This document shows positions 1 through 11,800 of a DNA stretch of 64,000 nucleotides, one piece after another. The stretch spans positions 73,552,866 through 73,616,865 of the forward strand of contig NC_060252.1 in the NCBI RefSeq assembly GCF_921293095.1. Direction: 5' to 3'. The notes beneath the pieces were generated by a model. The model made no database searches. It worked only from the letters and a program-made list of their open reading frames with translations, and was not told the origin of the DNA. The stretch is from Ischnura elegans (Eukaryota > Arthropoda > Insecta > Odonata > Coenagrionidae). Numbering within the stretch: position 1 is the stretch's first letter; every line of letters starts with the position of its first letter. The position numbers and the translations under genes were made by a program.

Positions 1-681
1 TTGTGATGGTGAATATCTTGATAAGCTACAGTTCGTGACAATCAAACGTGGACAATTATTACTAATGCCATGCATTTTCTTCTTCAAATTAAGTGCAAAT
101 AATGTCCATTGCAACAAAATTGGAGAGCACACTCTTATCCGGTACCTTTTGCGTCTGTGACTCCCCTAAGTTCGGCAGTAGTCTCATTGTTTTCTTAGAT
201 GTGTTACCAGTTAGCGTGTAATTAGTTCTATATAAATTGAGCAGCATTTTCGAGAGATGATGTTAACTTATAAAGCCGCAATAAATATTCAGCGAAGTTA
301 TCACCCTAGAGTTAAACCGAGTGAACTTGTATAATTCTGATTTAAGTATTCATCAATGTAAACATCAAAACGTCAGACCATTTTGCCACCTGAGGCACGA
401 AAATGAACAACTGAATAACGAAATGCGTCACCCATCAGTCACGTCACTTGCCTGTGATTGCCTTCCTGCGTTATCATTTATTAGTGTTTTGTCACCTATT
501 TTGTTATTTTTGACATTCATAGTCGACATGAGTATAGTATTTTGTGAAAGTATTCGCAGAAGTACCTGAAGATACATTACTTGTTAATGTATGACGCCGT
601 TTATTAGACTTTAAATGAAAAAAACACGGCAGCATTTGATGTACCACTTTGAAGTTTACGGCCTATCTATTTTTGACTGTT
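1..681 (+). promoter_or_regulatory. Putative promoter and 5' UTR side of the Mtmr6-like gene
   Basis: Sequence upstream of the predicted start codon. A TATATAAA string lies at 229-236, and an arthropod-type initiator-like ATCAGTC lies at 434-440, next to a CACGTCAC string. Either could mark a core promoter, but such short motifs are common by chance. An upstream ATG at 615 is out of frame with the gene, while another at 649 is in frame and would add 11 residues. No exon boundary is visible in this stretch, so the transcription start and any upstream non-coding exon remain unknown. Confidence 0.3.
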
Positions 682-705
682 ATGGATCTGATAAAAACTC
701 CAAAG
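682..705 (+). CDS. Mtmr6: Myotubularin-related phosphatase (MTMR6/7/8 group), first coding exon
   Basis: Eight codons, MDLIKTPK, followed directly by a GTAAGT donor at 706-711. Vertebrate MTMR6, MTMR7 and MTMR8 start with M-(D/E)-x-I-x-T-P-K-V-E, so this is the expected N-terminal tip, and the next exon (59688) resumes exactly at V-E-N-V. The ATG at 682 is preferred over the in-frame ATG at 649 because homologues start here; it also has G at -3 and G at +4. MTMR6-8 proteins are known to be phosphoinositide 3-phosphatases acting on PtdIns3P and PtdIns(3,5)P2 at endosomal membranes. The exon alone would be unrecognisable; the call rests on the perfect join to the second exon. Members 6, 7 and 8 cannot be told apart here. 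Confidence 0.85.
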
Positions 706-2521
706 GTAAGTTTCCTTCTCATTATAGACACTATAGATTATTTAAACGCTATTATATATCATCTGAGTCTTGGGAGACTGACTCATCTCGTAATAATAGG
801 TATATCAGCATCCTGCCTTATGTTTCCTTGTGTTGTGAGTACTACTTGTAATTATATCTGATTCTGGTGATATTTAAGTATGAAAATGCGCAGCGAAATC
901 AATTTTTATGTTTTTGAGTCACTAGTTGCACCGTGAATGTGTTTGCTGCAATTATAATAACGGCTGAGAATTGTAAGTACTGCTCTACCGCGATGGTAAA
1001 ATTTTAATTTTCTTCTAACATATGACTTACGTAAGAGTTTATCAGCGTTGTTACGTGTAAAATTGTTAATAATTTATGGAATGAATTTGTTTTTCCTGCG
1101 AGTGAAAACAATTGTTCATTTCCATGTTTCTTGATAATTACGTGTGTCGAACATCCGAATGCAAGATACGTAAACACTCATTCACCTAAGTTGATTTCAC
1201 CCTGTCAATTTCATCAAATATTTTTCGTTAATTTGTGTAGAACACAAACGAATCGGGTTTCGAAGGGGTAACTTAAGGGGGTGGGGCACTCGCTCCCTGA
1301 CATCTCACTGCGCCTGTGCCGCCCCACAACAACCCCGAATTGAAAGTGGTGATTGTCAGAGATGGTAGAATCAAGGGGACACCCCAGGCGGTTAAACGTG
1401 CTCGCTGCGGTGATGCATGTATGAATTGGAGGTGGATCATTAGCCGATTCTTTTTCGTTGTTGCGGGTTTGTTTATCAATACATGGACTGACAAGTTGCG
1501 GGTCAGCGTCAGATACATACTTTCGTGGACATCTCCAGTTGAGAATTATTCGGCATGGTGGCTTAACGCTACGCAAGAACATGTACGGAAGAATAAGATC
1601 TTGGATTTTGGATGACGGAGAAGATCCTGTCCCTATGTTTAGAGATCAGCCGCTACTGCGCAAGGTAAATTGCAACCTATAAAACCACTATCTACTCTTG
1701 AAAATACTTCTGTATTGCTGTTGAACATCGATTCGTGCTGTCTCCTATTTACAAATTTATGAGTGAAGATTCGTGTAGTGTGAGCTGCTTGATTGTCCAC
1801 TTGGTCTTTGAGTGTGAATGAATGTACCGTGGCTGCAGTCGTTGTCATAGGAGAATTATTTCCATCTATCCGTGTCCCTTTGTTTGTGCCGTGCTATCCT
1901 TCCACTCCGCCATGCGTGCGGGCGCCTTTGCGGCGAGGACACGCACCGTGTAGGTTGATCGATGTTTCCGGATGGACCCCATCGGGTCATTGTCATCGCC
2001 AAAATGTGTACTCACATCTACGGCGTCCCTTTAACCTTTCCCTAGTTTTTGGGCAAGAGTCAGGAGTGCGGAACAAACGGGTGGTCGGGAGTTGCACTGT
2101 GAATCGATTTTCTCCACTCGCGCTATCTACTTCCCTTTTGCTCTTGAAACCCACCCCTTCCCTTCCCCCCTCGTACACCAAAAATATCCCCTTCCACCCC
2201 CCCATTCTACCGTACCCCGATCCACGAACCCCTCGGGGCGGCGTGCCGTGGTCATTCAATCACCCACTGACCTGCTGCAAATCATTACCCTTTGAATTAG
2301 GTCAATCAGCCTTCTTGCGACATGATAATGATGTGAATCTGTTTTCCATCCCGTTCCTTATCTCTTGCGTGCCGTGGTTCCTTATTTTTTTGTGCGAGCG
2401 TATACTCACATCGATCAACTGTATCGAACTCTTAAGTCTGACCTTGGGGTCCTGACGTGAAGCCTCTCATTGATATTTTATTCTCGGCTGTTCGGTACGG
2501 TTTCGAGCCTACCCGGATAGT
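706..2521. other. Intron sequence without recognised elements
   Basis: AT-rich to about 1250, then more GC-rich and pyrimidine-rich (about 1260-1420 and 1860-2260). An open frame of 220 codons on + (1793-2455) is low-complexity Pro/Ser/Leu from pyrimidine-rich DNA and is not supported as a gene. Confidence 0.4.
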
Positions 2522-2548
2522 ATCTCTCTCTCTCTCTCTCTCTCTCGG
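2522..2548. repeat. (CT)n microsatellite
   Basis: About 13 uninterrupted CT units. A simple repeat with no further inference. Confidence 0.9.
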
Positions 2549-3029
2549 AAGCGCCGTTATCAACTTCTCGTAAGGGTCATTTTGCTCCGTCTAGTCTACG
2601 ATGAAGCTGAGTGCGAACCATGCATTTTGTGCGGTGGACCACTCCAGAGCGTCGAATTATTGATGTAGATATGGCACTGAATCGGTGGTTAGCCTTTGAA
2701 TCTAGTTTTGATAAGTTACTACTCTCTTTCGGGCATTGAGGTCAAGTGCCTTGCCCTTTGAATATTTAAGGGTCATTGAGAGCAGATTAACAGCCGATGG
2801 TCCTCTTGTGGCGTGATTGAAATTATTTCCACCCATCCTTTTCTATACTCCAGCCAGTATTTGGGTCCGTGGGAATGGGTGCCGTTGTGAAACCATGAGG
2901 TTTCCGAGTTATCTATGCGACTATTAGAGTGAAAACGAAAGTAATTTTCACGAAGGTCTGTGTAGTAGCAAAGTCTTGCCTGAGTGGTTTCTAGTATTGG
3001 ACGTTTATCATATGCTCTGTATTTGGCAT

Positions 3030-3165
3030 TCCATCAAATGTGTAAATTCACTAACGCCAGAGTGAACGGGTTCGTGGATAGTGGGGCCACTCCACTTGCA
3101 CAAATGCATGGGTAAAAATAGAACCTGTTCTAATTTGGTTCATGCAGTCGTACATGATGCGGTCC
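3030..3165 (+). repeat. MITE fragment, same family as 8515-8655
   Basis: Shares the string AATAGAACCTGTTCTAATTT (within 3115-3138) with the element at 8515-8655, and continues into a TTCATGCAG...ACATGATGCGG end. The outer limits are approximate. The family looks like a short non-autonomous DNA element whose internal text has repeated GCATGAACG-like motifs. Confidence 0.5.
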
Positions 3166-5820
3166 TTCAAAATTTATTCATGCCTCCACTCATCAATTCC
3201 TACTTGTATCATGTGAGCAGGCGTTAAGTGAGGGGAAGATCGGGTTGTAAATGTTGCTTAGCTTAGCAATGTTGCACTGATAAACAATTCAATACCGACC
3301 TAGTTTTCCATGTTTTGTGGTATCATCAATTGCATGCGTTGCTCCAATCCCCAAGTGGAAATTAAGTTGATCTTCCTAGGAAAGTTGCTCAGTGCTTTTC
3401 GTTATACTGGAATTATCCTCTGTAATTTCTGTTAAAAAGTACCACATGAATGTTTTGATGGGAACTCTCATATTGTCCCACATTAGTGGTCGGAACAAGT
3501 AGTCTTCATGGTTTATTCGGATTAGCTCGTGTCAGTGATGAATCCGGGGTCAAAATTGTCCTTATTAAATACATTTTGCCGCTTGTTGTTGAACTTCAGA
3601 TTTATTTGCGCTATTTCGTCATTTAGGGATACAGGAATCCTACGCTATTCTGAGTAATCCAATTGGCTCTTCGTGCCTTTCTTTCGGCTTGGAAGTACAC
3701 AGTCTAATGACTGTTGCTGCTTCTGTAAACGCTGTTACCCAAGTGCGAATAAATATCTGTTAAGGGGATCCAATGGCCTCGTTATTTTTTTATGGTGTAG
3801 TTGTCAGGGCTTGTGGGATAAAGAGGAAGGGCACTTAACCGCCTCACAATCGCTTAGCGACGGTAGTCCCATGGGAGCTGGCCGACCTTCTGCCTCTCAA
3901 ATCCCATCCCAATTTATTTTGCCTCCGTTTGCCTTCCCTGGGGAGTGGCCCAGCTTCTAGCCACAACTCGCTCGTAGGAAAGTAGTATATGTGCGAGTAA
4001 GTGATTAAGATACCGCATCATTCCCGCTCGAACTGTGTATTTAGTGTTTTTGTCTAATGCATCGCTCTTGTAACACCCAGGTAGCACTAGTGAATGCGTT
4101 CGTATATACGTAGGATATTCTTAAATTCCATTGATAAGTTACCTCTTGGCGGATAATAATATATTTCCGATGCAAAATCCCCCTTTGCAGTAGATACCAT
4201 ATATTTTAGGGGATCGTAGCCAGGTAAACCAAGTATACACTGCATAATTGTGATGAATGGGTTGGTTATCATCTTGAAATTTTCGGATTATGTCCTGTGG
4301 ACCGTTGTTAAAATTTAACTTTATCTCGAGTATGAAAATTCTGAAAATTTCTTGCCAGAAATAGAGTGGCTGGTGTAGTAATTTAATAAATGTTCCCCTT
4401 TTCCGTGTCCTGATTCTTAGGGGTTTAATAATATTTGTCGTAAGGAAGTGAATACGGAACACCTCCACTATTATGCCGTGCAATGCAAGACCGCCACATG
4501 TGGAATAGATATACTAGTTGCTTGCATTGTTAGCTCTCTACAACAAGGGCCGATATTCGGATTATTTCGGGGTAGAATTTATTTTATGGTTATTTTTATC
4601 TAATCTGTTCCATAGATGAACGCTCTCGTTTGAAAAGTATTCCTACTTGCGGGTTTTCTCTCCGCCCCTTTCCGAGTCGTAATTCATTCTCGTGGTAAAT
4701 TATCTTACTTGGTGTGTCGTTAATTTCGTGATGATATTGATGTTGTACGCCTGTAATGTCTCTTCCTGGAACGTAATAATTGTGGCCCGCATTGCTGTAC
4801 CCGTTTTAGGGTCGACCGTGGATCCACCCCCATCGGGCATTTCCCATGCCTTTATCCGGATAATATTTCTCTCTGGCTTGCCGCATAGGCTGGAGTTATA
4901 TCCCTTCACTTAGTACTTGGCAAATTTTACAAAAAAATATCGACGTAGGAAATTCTGGATCATAAAAGTGCCGTTTCCGTTGGTATCTTAAATATTTTAC
5001 GAGGTTGATAGGTATCACGCTGACACTGGTTGCACATTAAAACATAGATTTAATTCAATGAAGGATATTTTTACTCCTCAGAAATCAAGACCGTCCATAT
5101 TGAACAGATTCTGTAGTGATTCCGTAAAAAATACATCGCAACAATATATATGACATCTTTTGTGTTGCGCCTGAAAATCAAGATTTAGGTTCTCAAAAAA
5201 ATGAAATCCTTCGATAGGTACACACATTTCGAAGGGATACCTCAAAAATGTTGTAATAACAGCTGAATTTATGAATTTTGTTCGATAAATATTGATGGAC
5301 TCTTTGATCAAGCCATTGCAGTTGCACAGTGCAATCCACTGTTGTGATAATATCAAAATCATCAGTCAACAATCCTACGATTGTTTTGACACAGCTCTTC
5401 ATTCAATTCTCCTTTCACCTAATCTTTGCACACCTACGTATTTCTTTTCTCTCAAATCCTTCATTGCCTGTTTCTTGTATTGTATCCGATATATTGCTTT
5501 TCCGATCTTGCCATCCACATGTACCTCTACTATTGCCATAATTAGCTCATCACGACTCAGGGTATGGCCGATTAAGTTGTATCATCCTCTTCTTAAAGTT
5601 TTCATGACGCTCAAGTACTCTTCGTTGGACTAATATGTCAGACAAAATCGCTTACTTGTCAGAATATATAATGCGGTCAGAAGAATGGTACGTTTTCCAT
5701 CGCGCTCGTACACTTTGCGGTTTTATGTACAGTTATCCTCGTTCTAGAGTTTACGCATTAAGTTTTACAAATGGAAGTGTAGTGTGAGAGAGTAATATAG
5801 AGATTCGTGGTTACGGCTTC
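3166..5820. other. Intron sequence without recognised elements
   Basis: AT-rich. Small open frames on both strands (for example 4139-4483 minus and 5292-5633 plus) have no recognisable domain. Confidence 0.4.
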
Positions 5821-6060
5821 AACCTATAGAGGCCCATTTCGCCGCGTTTAACGTGCGAAGTGTGACCTTCTTTCTTGATCCTTCGACGCTTGCGTTTTAA
5901 AGTCGGTCAACGTAGAGTGCGTTGCGAATCCGCTTCTGGTGGCGCTTCGAGGCAAGTGGGGTGACCTGGCGACGCCCCGGCGCCGAGAGAAATTTGAGGG
6001 AGGGGACCTCGCATGTCTGTCAATTGTTAAGTCGGCCGCTATGTGCGTCAGGGGGGTTGT
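5821..6060. other. CpG-richer patch in the intron
   Basis: About 240 bp with many CpG dinucleotides and a string GACGCCCCGGCGCCG near 5970, contrasting with the AT-rich flanks. Could be a regulatory island or old insert. No repeat partner was seen in the window. Confidence 0.2.
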
Positions 6061-6485
6061 TTTCCACCGAGTCGAGATAGCATTTTAAAAATTGAAGCGG
6101 AAAGAAAAATTGCCTATAATTTTACGATAAATTTAGGTCCCAAAGGGTCGATTTAATGTTTAAAATATTGCCAGTGGGATTAAGATAAAAAAATACCGTG
6201 GTAGCGCGCTTTTGAACAGCCCACGTTCACTGGGCACTCCTAGTTTCCCAGTTGGATCTCTTGGATTATCCAAGTCTTTACCCAGTATCATGGCTTTTCC
6301 TGTTTGCTATTTTTATCCCCTTTTATATGCTTTCCGTCGGTACTATTGCGGATCGTAACACTTGGTTTTCATTTACGGCGATTTTTATTTCGAAGTTTTT
6401 CGAGTCAGTATTTATATTTTCAAACTCATTTATTCATCTTTGTGTCATAAATATTTAATTTTTTTGCTTTTTGTCACCATTTTTA

Positions 6486-6868
6486 ATCGGAATCATTCTG
6501 TCATCAATAATTTCTCATAACAAGGCTCGTTCTTCCCGCCGATCAGATCTTGTTTCGTTTTATTTGGTGACGAAATACTAATTTTAAAACATTAGCTAGC
6601 ATTTTAAGATTTACGATGTGAGTAAATGAGTTCTCTTTGGACATTTTCCTGTATCTCATATATACTTTTCTAGCTTTTCGTCTACATTACGTCGGAATCA
6701 CTATGTTATCAACAATGTCTCACTACAAGACACATACCTCCCCCTCGACGGGTTGTATTTTGCCTTTTTAGTGACGAAATACTAATTTTAAACCGAGGCT
6801 ACCGTCTTGAATTTATCAGTGTGAGTAAATTAGACTTTATTTAGACATTTTCCTGTATCTCAAATGTA
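6486..6868 (+). repeat. Decayed tandem dimer, period about 205 bp
   Basis: Two direct units. The first starts near 6486 (CGGAATCATTCTGTCATCAA) and the second near 6691 (CGGAATCACTATGTTATCAA). Both continue through a shared GTGACGAAATACTAATTTTA and end in ACATTTTCCTGTATCTCA. Divergence suggests an old duplication. The function is unknown. Confidence 0.7.
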
Positions 6869-7850
6869 AAAAAATACTCATGAGAAAAAAGTGAGGTAAA
6901 GTTTTCAAGTATGAGATATAGGCAAATCTAACGCAGGGTCTACTTCATTTAGCCTGAAAGTTTGATTATGATTGCGTAAGTTTTAAGCGATAAATACGCC
7001 TCTTAAAAGAACGATCGAGTTTTAGGTATGCATCTTCTTAACTTTTTACTCCATCAGGCTTTTATCCGTTTTTCGTGATATTATTTTCTTGTTATTTTTT
7101 TTTTTCTAGGCTTCAGTTTCGTTCCGGGCTCATCCGTATTAATATTTTTTCAATGCATTAAGAGGGTTCTGAATTTTATTTTTTGCCCTTATGTGACTTT
7201 CTGTTTTTATATCGGTACATTTTCACTGAAATCTTTCAATTTCAGTGTTTTGCTTTGTTATATCCATCCTTTGCCATCGTGATGCATTGATGCTTCCATC
7301 ATTTGACGTTTTGAATTGTTCCAAGTGTCAGGTTTTAACTCATATCGACATTTCTTTGTTTTTTCGCTGTTGTTGCATTAAAAAATTTAATCACATTATA
7401 CTGTGAGATTTGAATTCCTTTCTCTTAACTTTGGGAGTAATTTTCAGGGAAATAGTATATTTTTTGTGTTGTGTCTGCCTTTTTGTGTGCTGCCTCTTCT
7501 CATTTAATTTTCAGTAACCACGTTGGAGGTATACGTTTAAAAAATGGAAAAAAGTTGTCGATTGCATCAGTAGTTGGTGTGAATACTTCATGTGTAATTT
7601 CTCCGTAGATAAACGCGTTTGTATTTGTTTTTAGCCCTAAGTATTTGTATCCCCTTGCGTAGAAGGACCTACATTTGTTTTTTTTCGTTGGAGAAGAAGG
7701 TCGTATAGGCAACCCACATCTTACTAGAGTGAAATGGGTTGCTTATTGCTCAAGGATACTTCAGTCCAATTTAATTAAATGCCGTGGGACTCGGGTTTAT
7801 TAAAATCCGCTAATGCGTGATTAAGATCGTACAAGTGAAGATAAAATCGC
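6869..7850. other. Intron sequence without recognised elements
   Basis: T-rich stretch; nothing supported. Confidence 0.4.
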
Positions 7851-7854
7851 ATGG

Positions 7855-7935
7855 TGATTAAGTTAACGACATACCGAGCGGTGGACCTGGGGTTCAGTCT
7901 CCCGAGAGGAGAAAAACTCCCGAGACTTAATTTGA
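7855..7935 (+). repeat. tRNA-like SINE fragment
   Basis: A B-box-like GGGTTCAGTCTCCCG follows CCGAGCGGTGG, resembling the head of a tRNA-derived SINE. No cloverleaf closes, so it is not a tRNA gene. Confidence 0.3.
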
Positions 7936-8514
7936 TTAGGTTCTTCTCCGAGGACTGCAATTTGTACCTTAGTACACTGAATTATGTTTTTAATTTATTT
8001 AAGGGAGAGGTTTTTGACTCATTCTGAGTTAGTAACGAAAAAGATAGGAATTTCTGTGTGATTTTCAATACATTTCATGGTTAGAAGTGTAAACGGTTTT
8101 TGCGTTTCTGAAAGTTTTCCCTATCGCTATGACTATGTTGATAATGCGGATTTAGAGGTTATTGTCAATTCCCTGGAACCGATGTCGCATTATCGTACAG
8201 CATAAAAAAAGAATAACGTATAAAATTGATGTAAATGGATGCTTCCTGGCTTATGTTTTCGATAGGTGGTGACGATGCGTCATTTTTAGGCGAACGTATT
8301 ACCCGTATTTTATCCTCCGAACGGGCCCAAATTGATGGGAACGTCCATCATCCCGTCTGATAAATCGGCAGTCACTTCAATTTTGGATCAATCCGAGGCA
8401 AATGCCCTTTTTCCTCAGCATAAATCAACCCTCCGCGTTTACCGTTCGTTGAAATATTCTGGCCCAGTAAAAACTTTTTTAAGTATCTGTTGCATTTCTG
8501 AGGGTGTTTTTTAA

Positions 8515-8655
8515 GGCCTGGTTACACGATGCATTTCACGTACAAGTTAATGTCTAAATGTATGAACGCGTGAATGAACACGGAAATGCATGCACCGTGT
8601 GATCATCCTATTTGTGCGAACGCATGAACGGAAAATAGAACCTGTTCTAATTTGG
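8515..8655 (+). repeat. MITE with GGCCTGGTTACACG terminus
   Basis: Begins AAGGCCTGGTTACACGATGC, a terminus typical of insect MITEs, and contains repeated GAACGC/GCATGAACG motifs. It shares about 24 bp with the fragment at 3115-3138. Its right end is interrupted by the foldback at 8656-8809. Confidence 0.5.
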
Positions 8656-8809
8656 CCTATATGACTTAGTGAACTCAGTCATATAGGCCGACGTTTCGGA
8701 AGAAAACTTGTCTCCCATTTTCAAGGCGTGTTGCTCAATGAAAGTCCAATTTCACGCCTTGAAAATGGGAGACAAGTTTTCTTCCGAAATGTCGACCTAT
8801 ACGACTGAG
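8656..8809. repeat. Foldback element with 57 bp stem
   Basis: The left arm (8674-8730) and right arm (8753-8809) are inverted copies with three mismatches, separated by a 22 nt loop. A second small palindrome (CCTATATGAC / GTCATATAGG, 8656-8687) overlaps the left edge. As RNA this would make a long stable hairpin. It is probably a foldback-type MITE inserted into the neighbouring one. Confidence 0.85.
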
Positions 8810-11800
8810 TTAACCTGGTTGAAAACACGAGAAGAATTAGAATAATAATACAATTCACCAGAAGTAATTAAAATCGTTTATTATACGTATGGTGATGATA
8901 ACGTGAAAATTGTACTATTTGTTCCTACAACCCATTTTATTTTTATCATCATCATAAACCAAGGATTCGTTCTGAAAAGCTTCTCGCTATATCACGCGAA
9001 AAACTGCATGATTATCATTATCGTAGTTTGAGCTTCACGAAATATTTTCCAATTTTTATTTTAAACGAGGTGCTATTCGTCATCTACCTACCGTATTGTG
9101 ATTATCCTTGAACTTATGTTTGAACCGTGATTGTGTCTTTTAACCCGCCCCATGTATTGCTTATTTTCTATTCTAAATCCACGAATTGCTATCTATATGG
9201 CGCTATGGATGACTTACATCGTGTAAGGTTTTCCTTTTTCATTAGCTCGGAAAGAAGTAATCATAAAAAGGGTTGAAGGTGGAGATGAAATGCCATGAGA
9301 TTGACATGGGAGCTTAATGGCGTAATTGCTGGCTTATGATGTCAATTTTATGAATTTTAGACACTAGAATGAAATACTTCGGTGGGCTATTTTTTTCATT
9401 ATAGTCAACTTAATGTTTTCAACAAATGTTGTCCACGCTAGGCAAGTAATGTTTCCGGCTTACAGAAATCTGGCTAGTTTCCATACGATGTAGATTTCCT
9501 TATGTAAAACTCCGTACAAACGCAAACAGTTCAGTAATACTTTGCGGGGAGAATAAAATCATGTGCCACATTTCATCAAAGATTAACTTCACGTAATTGT
9601 GTCACCGTTATCTGCTGGGATAGAAAAACCTCTCTAGGGTTGAGGTTTGTTTTTTTCTGTCGCGATACTTCTTGGAAATAGAATCTTTATGTATAGATGA
9701 TTAAATAATGCTTTTTCAAAGTTTATTCTTTCCAGTTTATTTCGTACGCTACACGTGTCACAGGTGTCTCTCTGAGGTGGATAATCTCTGTATAAGCTCT
9801 AGATTTGGCTTAAAGAAGGTTGTTGCTTTTTTCTGAACGGAGGCTATTAACTTGAGGTCCTATCCCGTTAGATCAAGCTTTGATTAAGTCGGCTTCAAAC
9901 GTATAGCCTCGAATAGCTCACGAATTTCCTGTACCCCCCTGTCCGCCAATCCTGAGTCATACCGATTTCAGTCGCTATTGGCTGCCCTTCCAATCGAATG
10001 GGAAGTGAAGCGATTTCCGCTGATCTTGATGAATGATGACATCATTGCCGAGAATAGTCTAATTGGACCATTCGGAGTTTTTTTCGTTTAGACTAGTCAA
10101 TTTCGTTTGTATTGAATGTTATCGCGTGTAATCTGGGAGTATAAGTATTTAGGAAAAGTTTTTTGCCACCATTATCTGTCTATGAGAGGAAAACCTGTTT
10201 CCTTTCTGATAAATTCGCTTGTGAAATTCAAACATGTCGAGTCCTGTTCTTCTTTTCACTGACAAATTCGGCGTCGAAATCCCAATGAAGCCTTCTGCGG
10301 GTTAATTTGAATTAAGATAGATCTTCCGGGATCTTCTCCGCGTTGGAAATATGGACCGACGCGACGCGGAGTAAATCTCGGAATATCTACGTATTAATTC
10401 AGAGACTAGATTCTACAGCTTGACGCAAGCGCAAGCTATAATTTCATACCCTGTGATGTCTCCATAGTTTTACCTTTCCCGCTATCTCAGAGACGGAAGG
10501 GTGTAGACATAGAGGTGAATTTCATGGCCCTTGTTAGGAATGAAGTACAAGGGGGTAAGTGTAAAGATATGGGGAATTTTCAGCTGGATAGTTAATCAAA
10601 ACTTTCCAAATGCTTTTACTACGGATTTTCTCATGCGCCACCATTTTGGTGACCAGAACCAATCACACCCGAGGCTGGAGATCTTACAGTATACGTCTCC
10701 GTCTTGTACGGTGAAAATATCGACATATTTGAATTTTCCAGTCGTGAATCACACGTAATACCAGCAATTTCTTTACAATCAATGATTTCTATTTGGAAGA
10801 GTTTTCGAATAATCCCTGCCAGATAGGATGCAAGGAACGATGCAGCTAATGTCAATTATGTGGAGGCTTCATATAATAAAATTTGTACTGCGGTTTCGTC
10901 CCACAAATCATATTCTGATTTTTTTACGGAAGTTTTGGAATAATATTGAAAATATCCGTGATAAAATTATTTAATCAATAGCCAATCTAAGAGAAAAAAT
11001 ATTTTACTGTGATTGGACTTGTCATTTATTTTTAAGCATATTATTTGGATTATCGCCATTAACAATTTTTAGGCATCGAATTCTACCAAAAATATACGTT
11101 CTTGAAGTTAATGAAAGAAAATTTTTGAGCGGAAATATATAAATAAATTTTACTTAATGACAATGCTAACGGCATCCAAACCATTTTCGTCGTTAAACTT
11201 ATTTGGGAAATGTTGCATGTCTATTGCATTTAAATGATCCATGAATTACCCATCTCTGAATTCCCTTGCCCTCCAGTTACTATGGGCCTTTAAAGGCATT
11301 TGAGGCAATATTATTCAATAATATTAGTGAGAATCCTCTACTTTAGTAAATTGGATGTAAGAATTGTATCCGAAGACTTCTCGTATTCTGGCTTTAATCT
11401 AATATATCACAGCGCAAATGCCTAATTAAATCTAATTAAAGTCAATTGTGTTGGAATCTTAGCTAGCATTTTTAATTTAAAACGTTTTCTAAACGCGTTG
11501 TAATAATTACTATTAAATGAATGAATGGAAGCATATTCGTTGCACGCAATCTTACTATCTCTGATAATGCTCTACTTTAAAAGCGATGATATGAATATTA
11601 TTTCAGAAAGTGTCTGGTATTCGCGCATTGACCTATAATGCGATCTCATCATTAAATAATTATAGAACTTGCCTCTGGCTCTCTATTCTGAATTATAATG
11701 AAGAAGTTCCTTAATTTTTCTCCAGACGCTATTGAAGTTAATTCGTTCATTTACATGAAATTCCCTTTTGCTGTACCATGCTGGAGAGGAAGATGGTCTA

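Noticed and set aside
1793..2455. 220-codon open frame (plus)
   Set aside because: Low-complexity Pro/Ser/Leu translation of pyrimidine-rich DNA; no recognisable motif.
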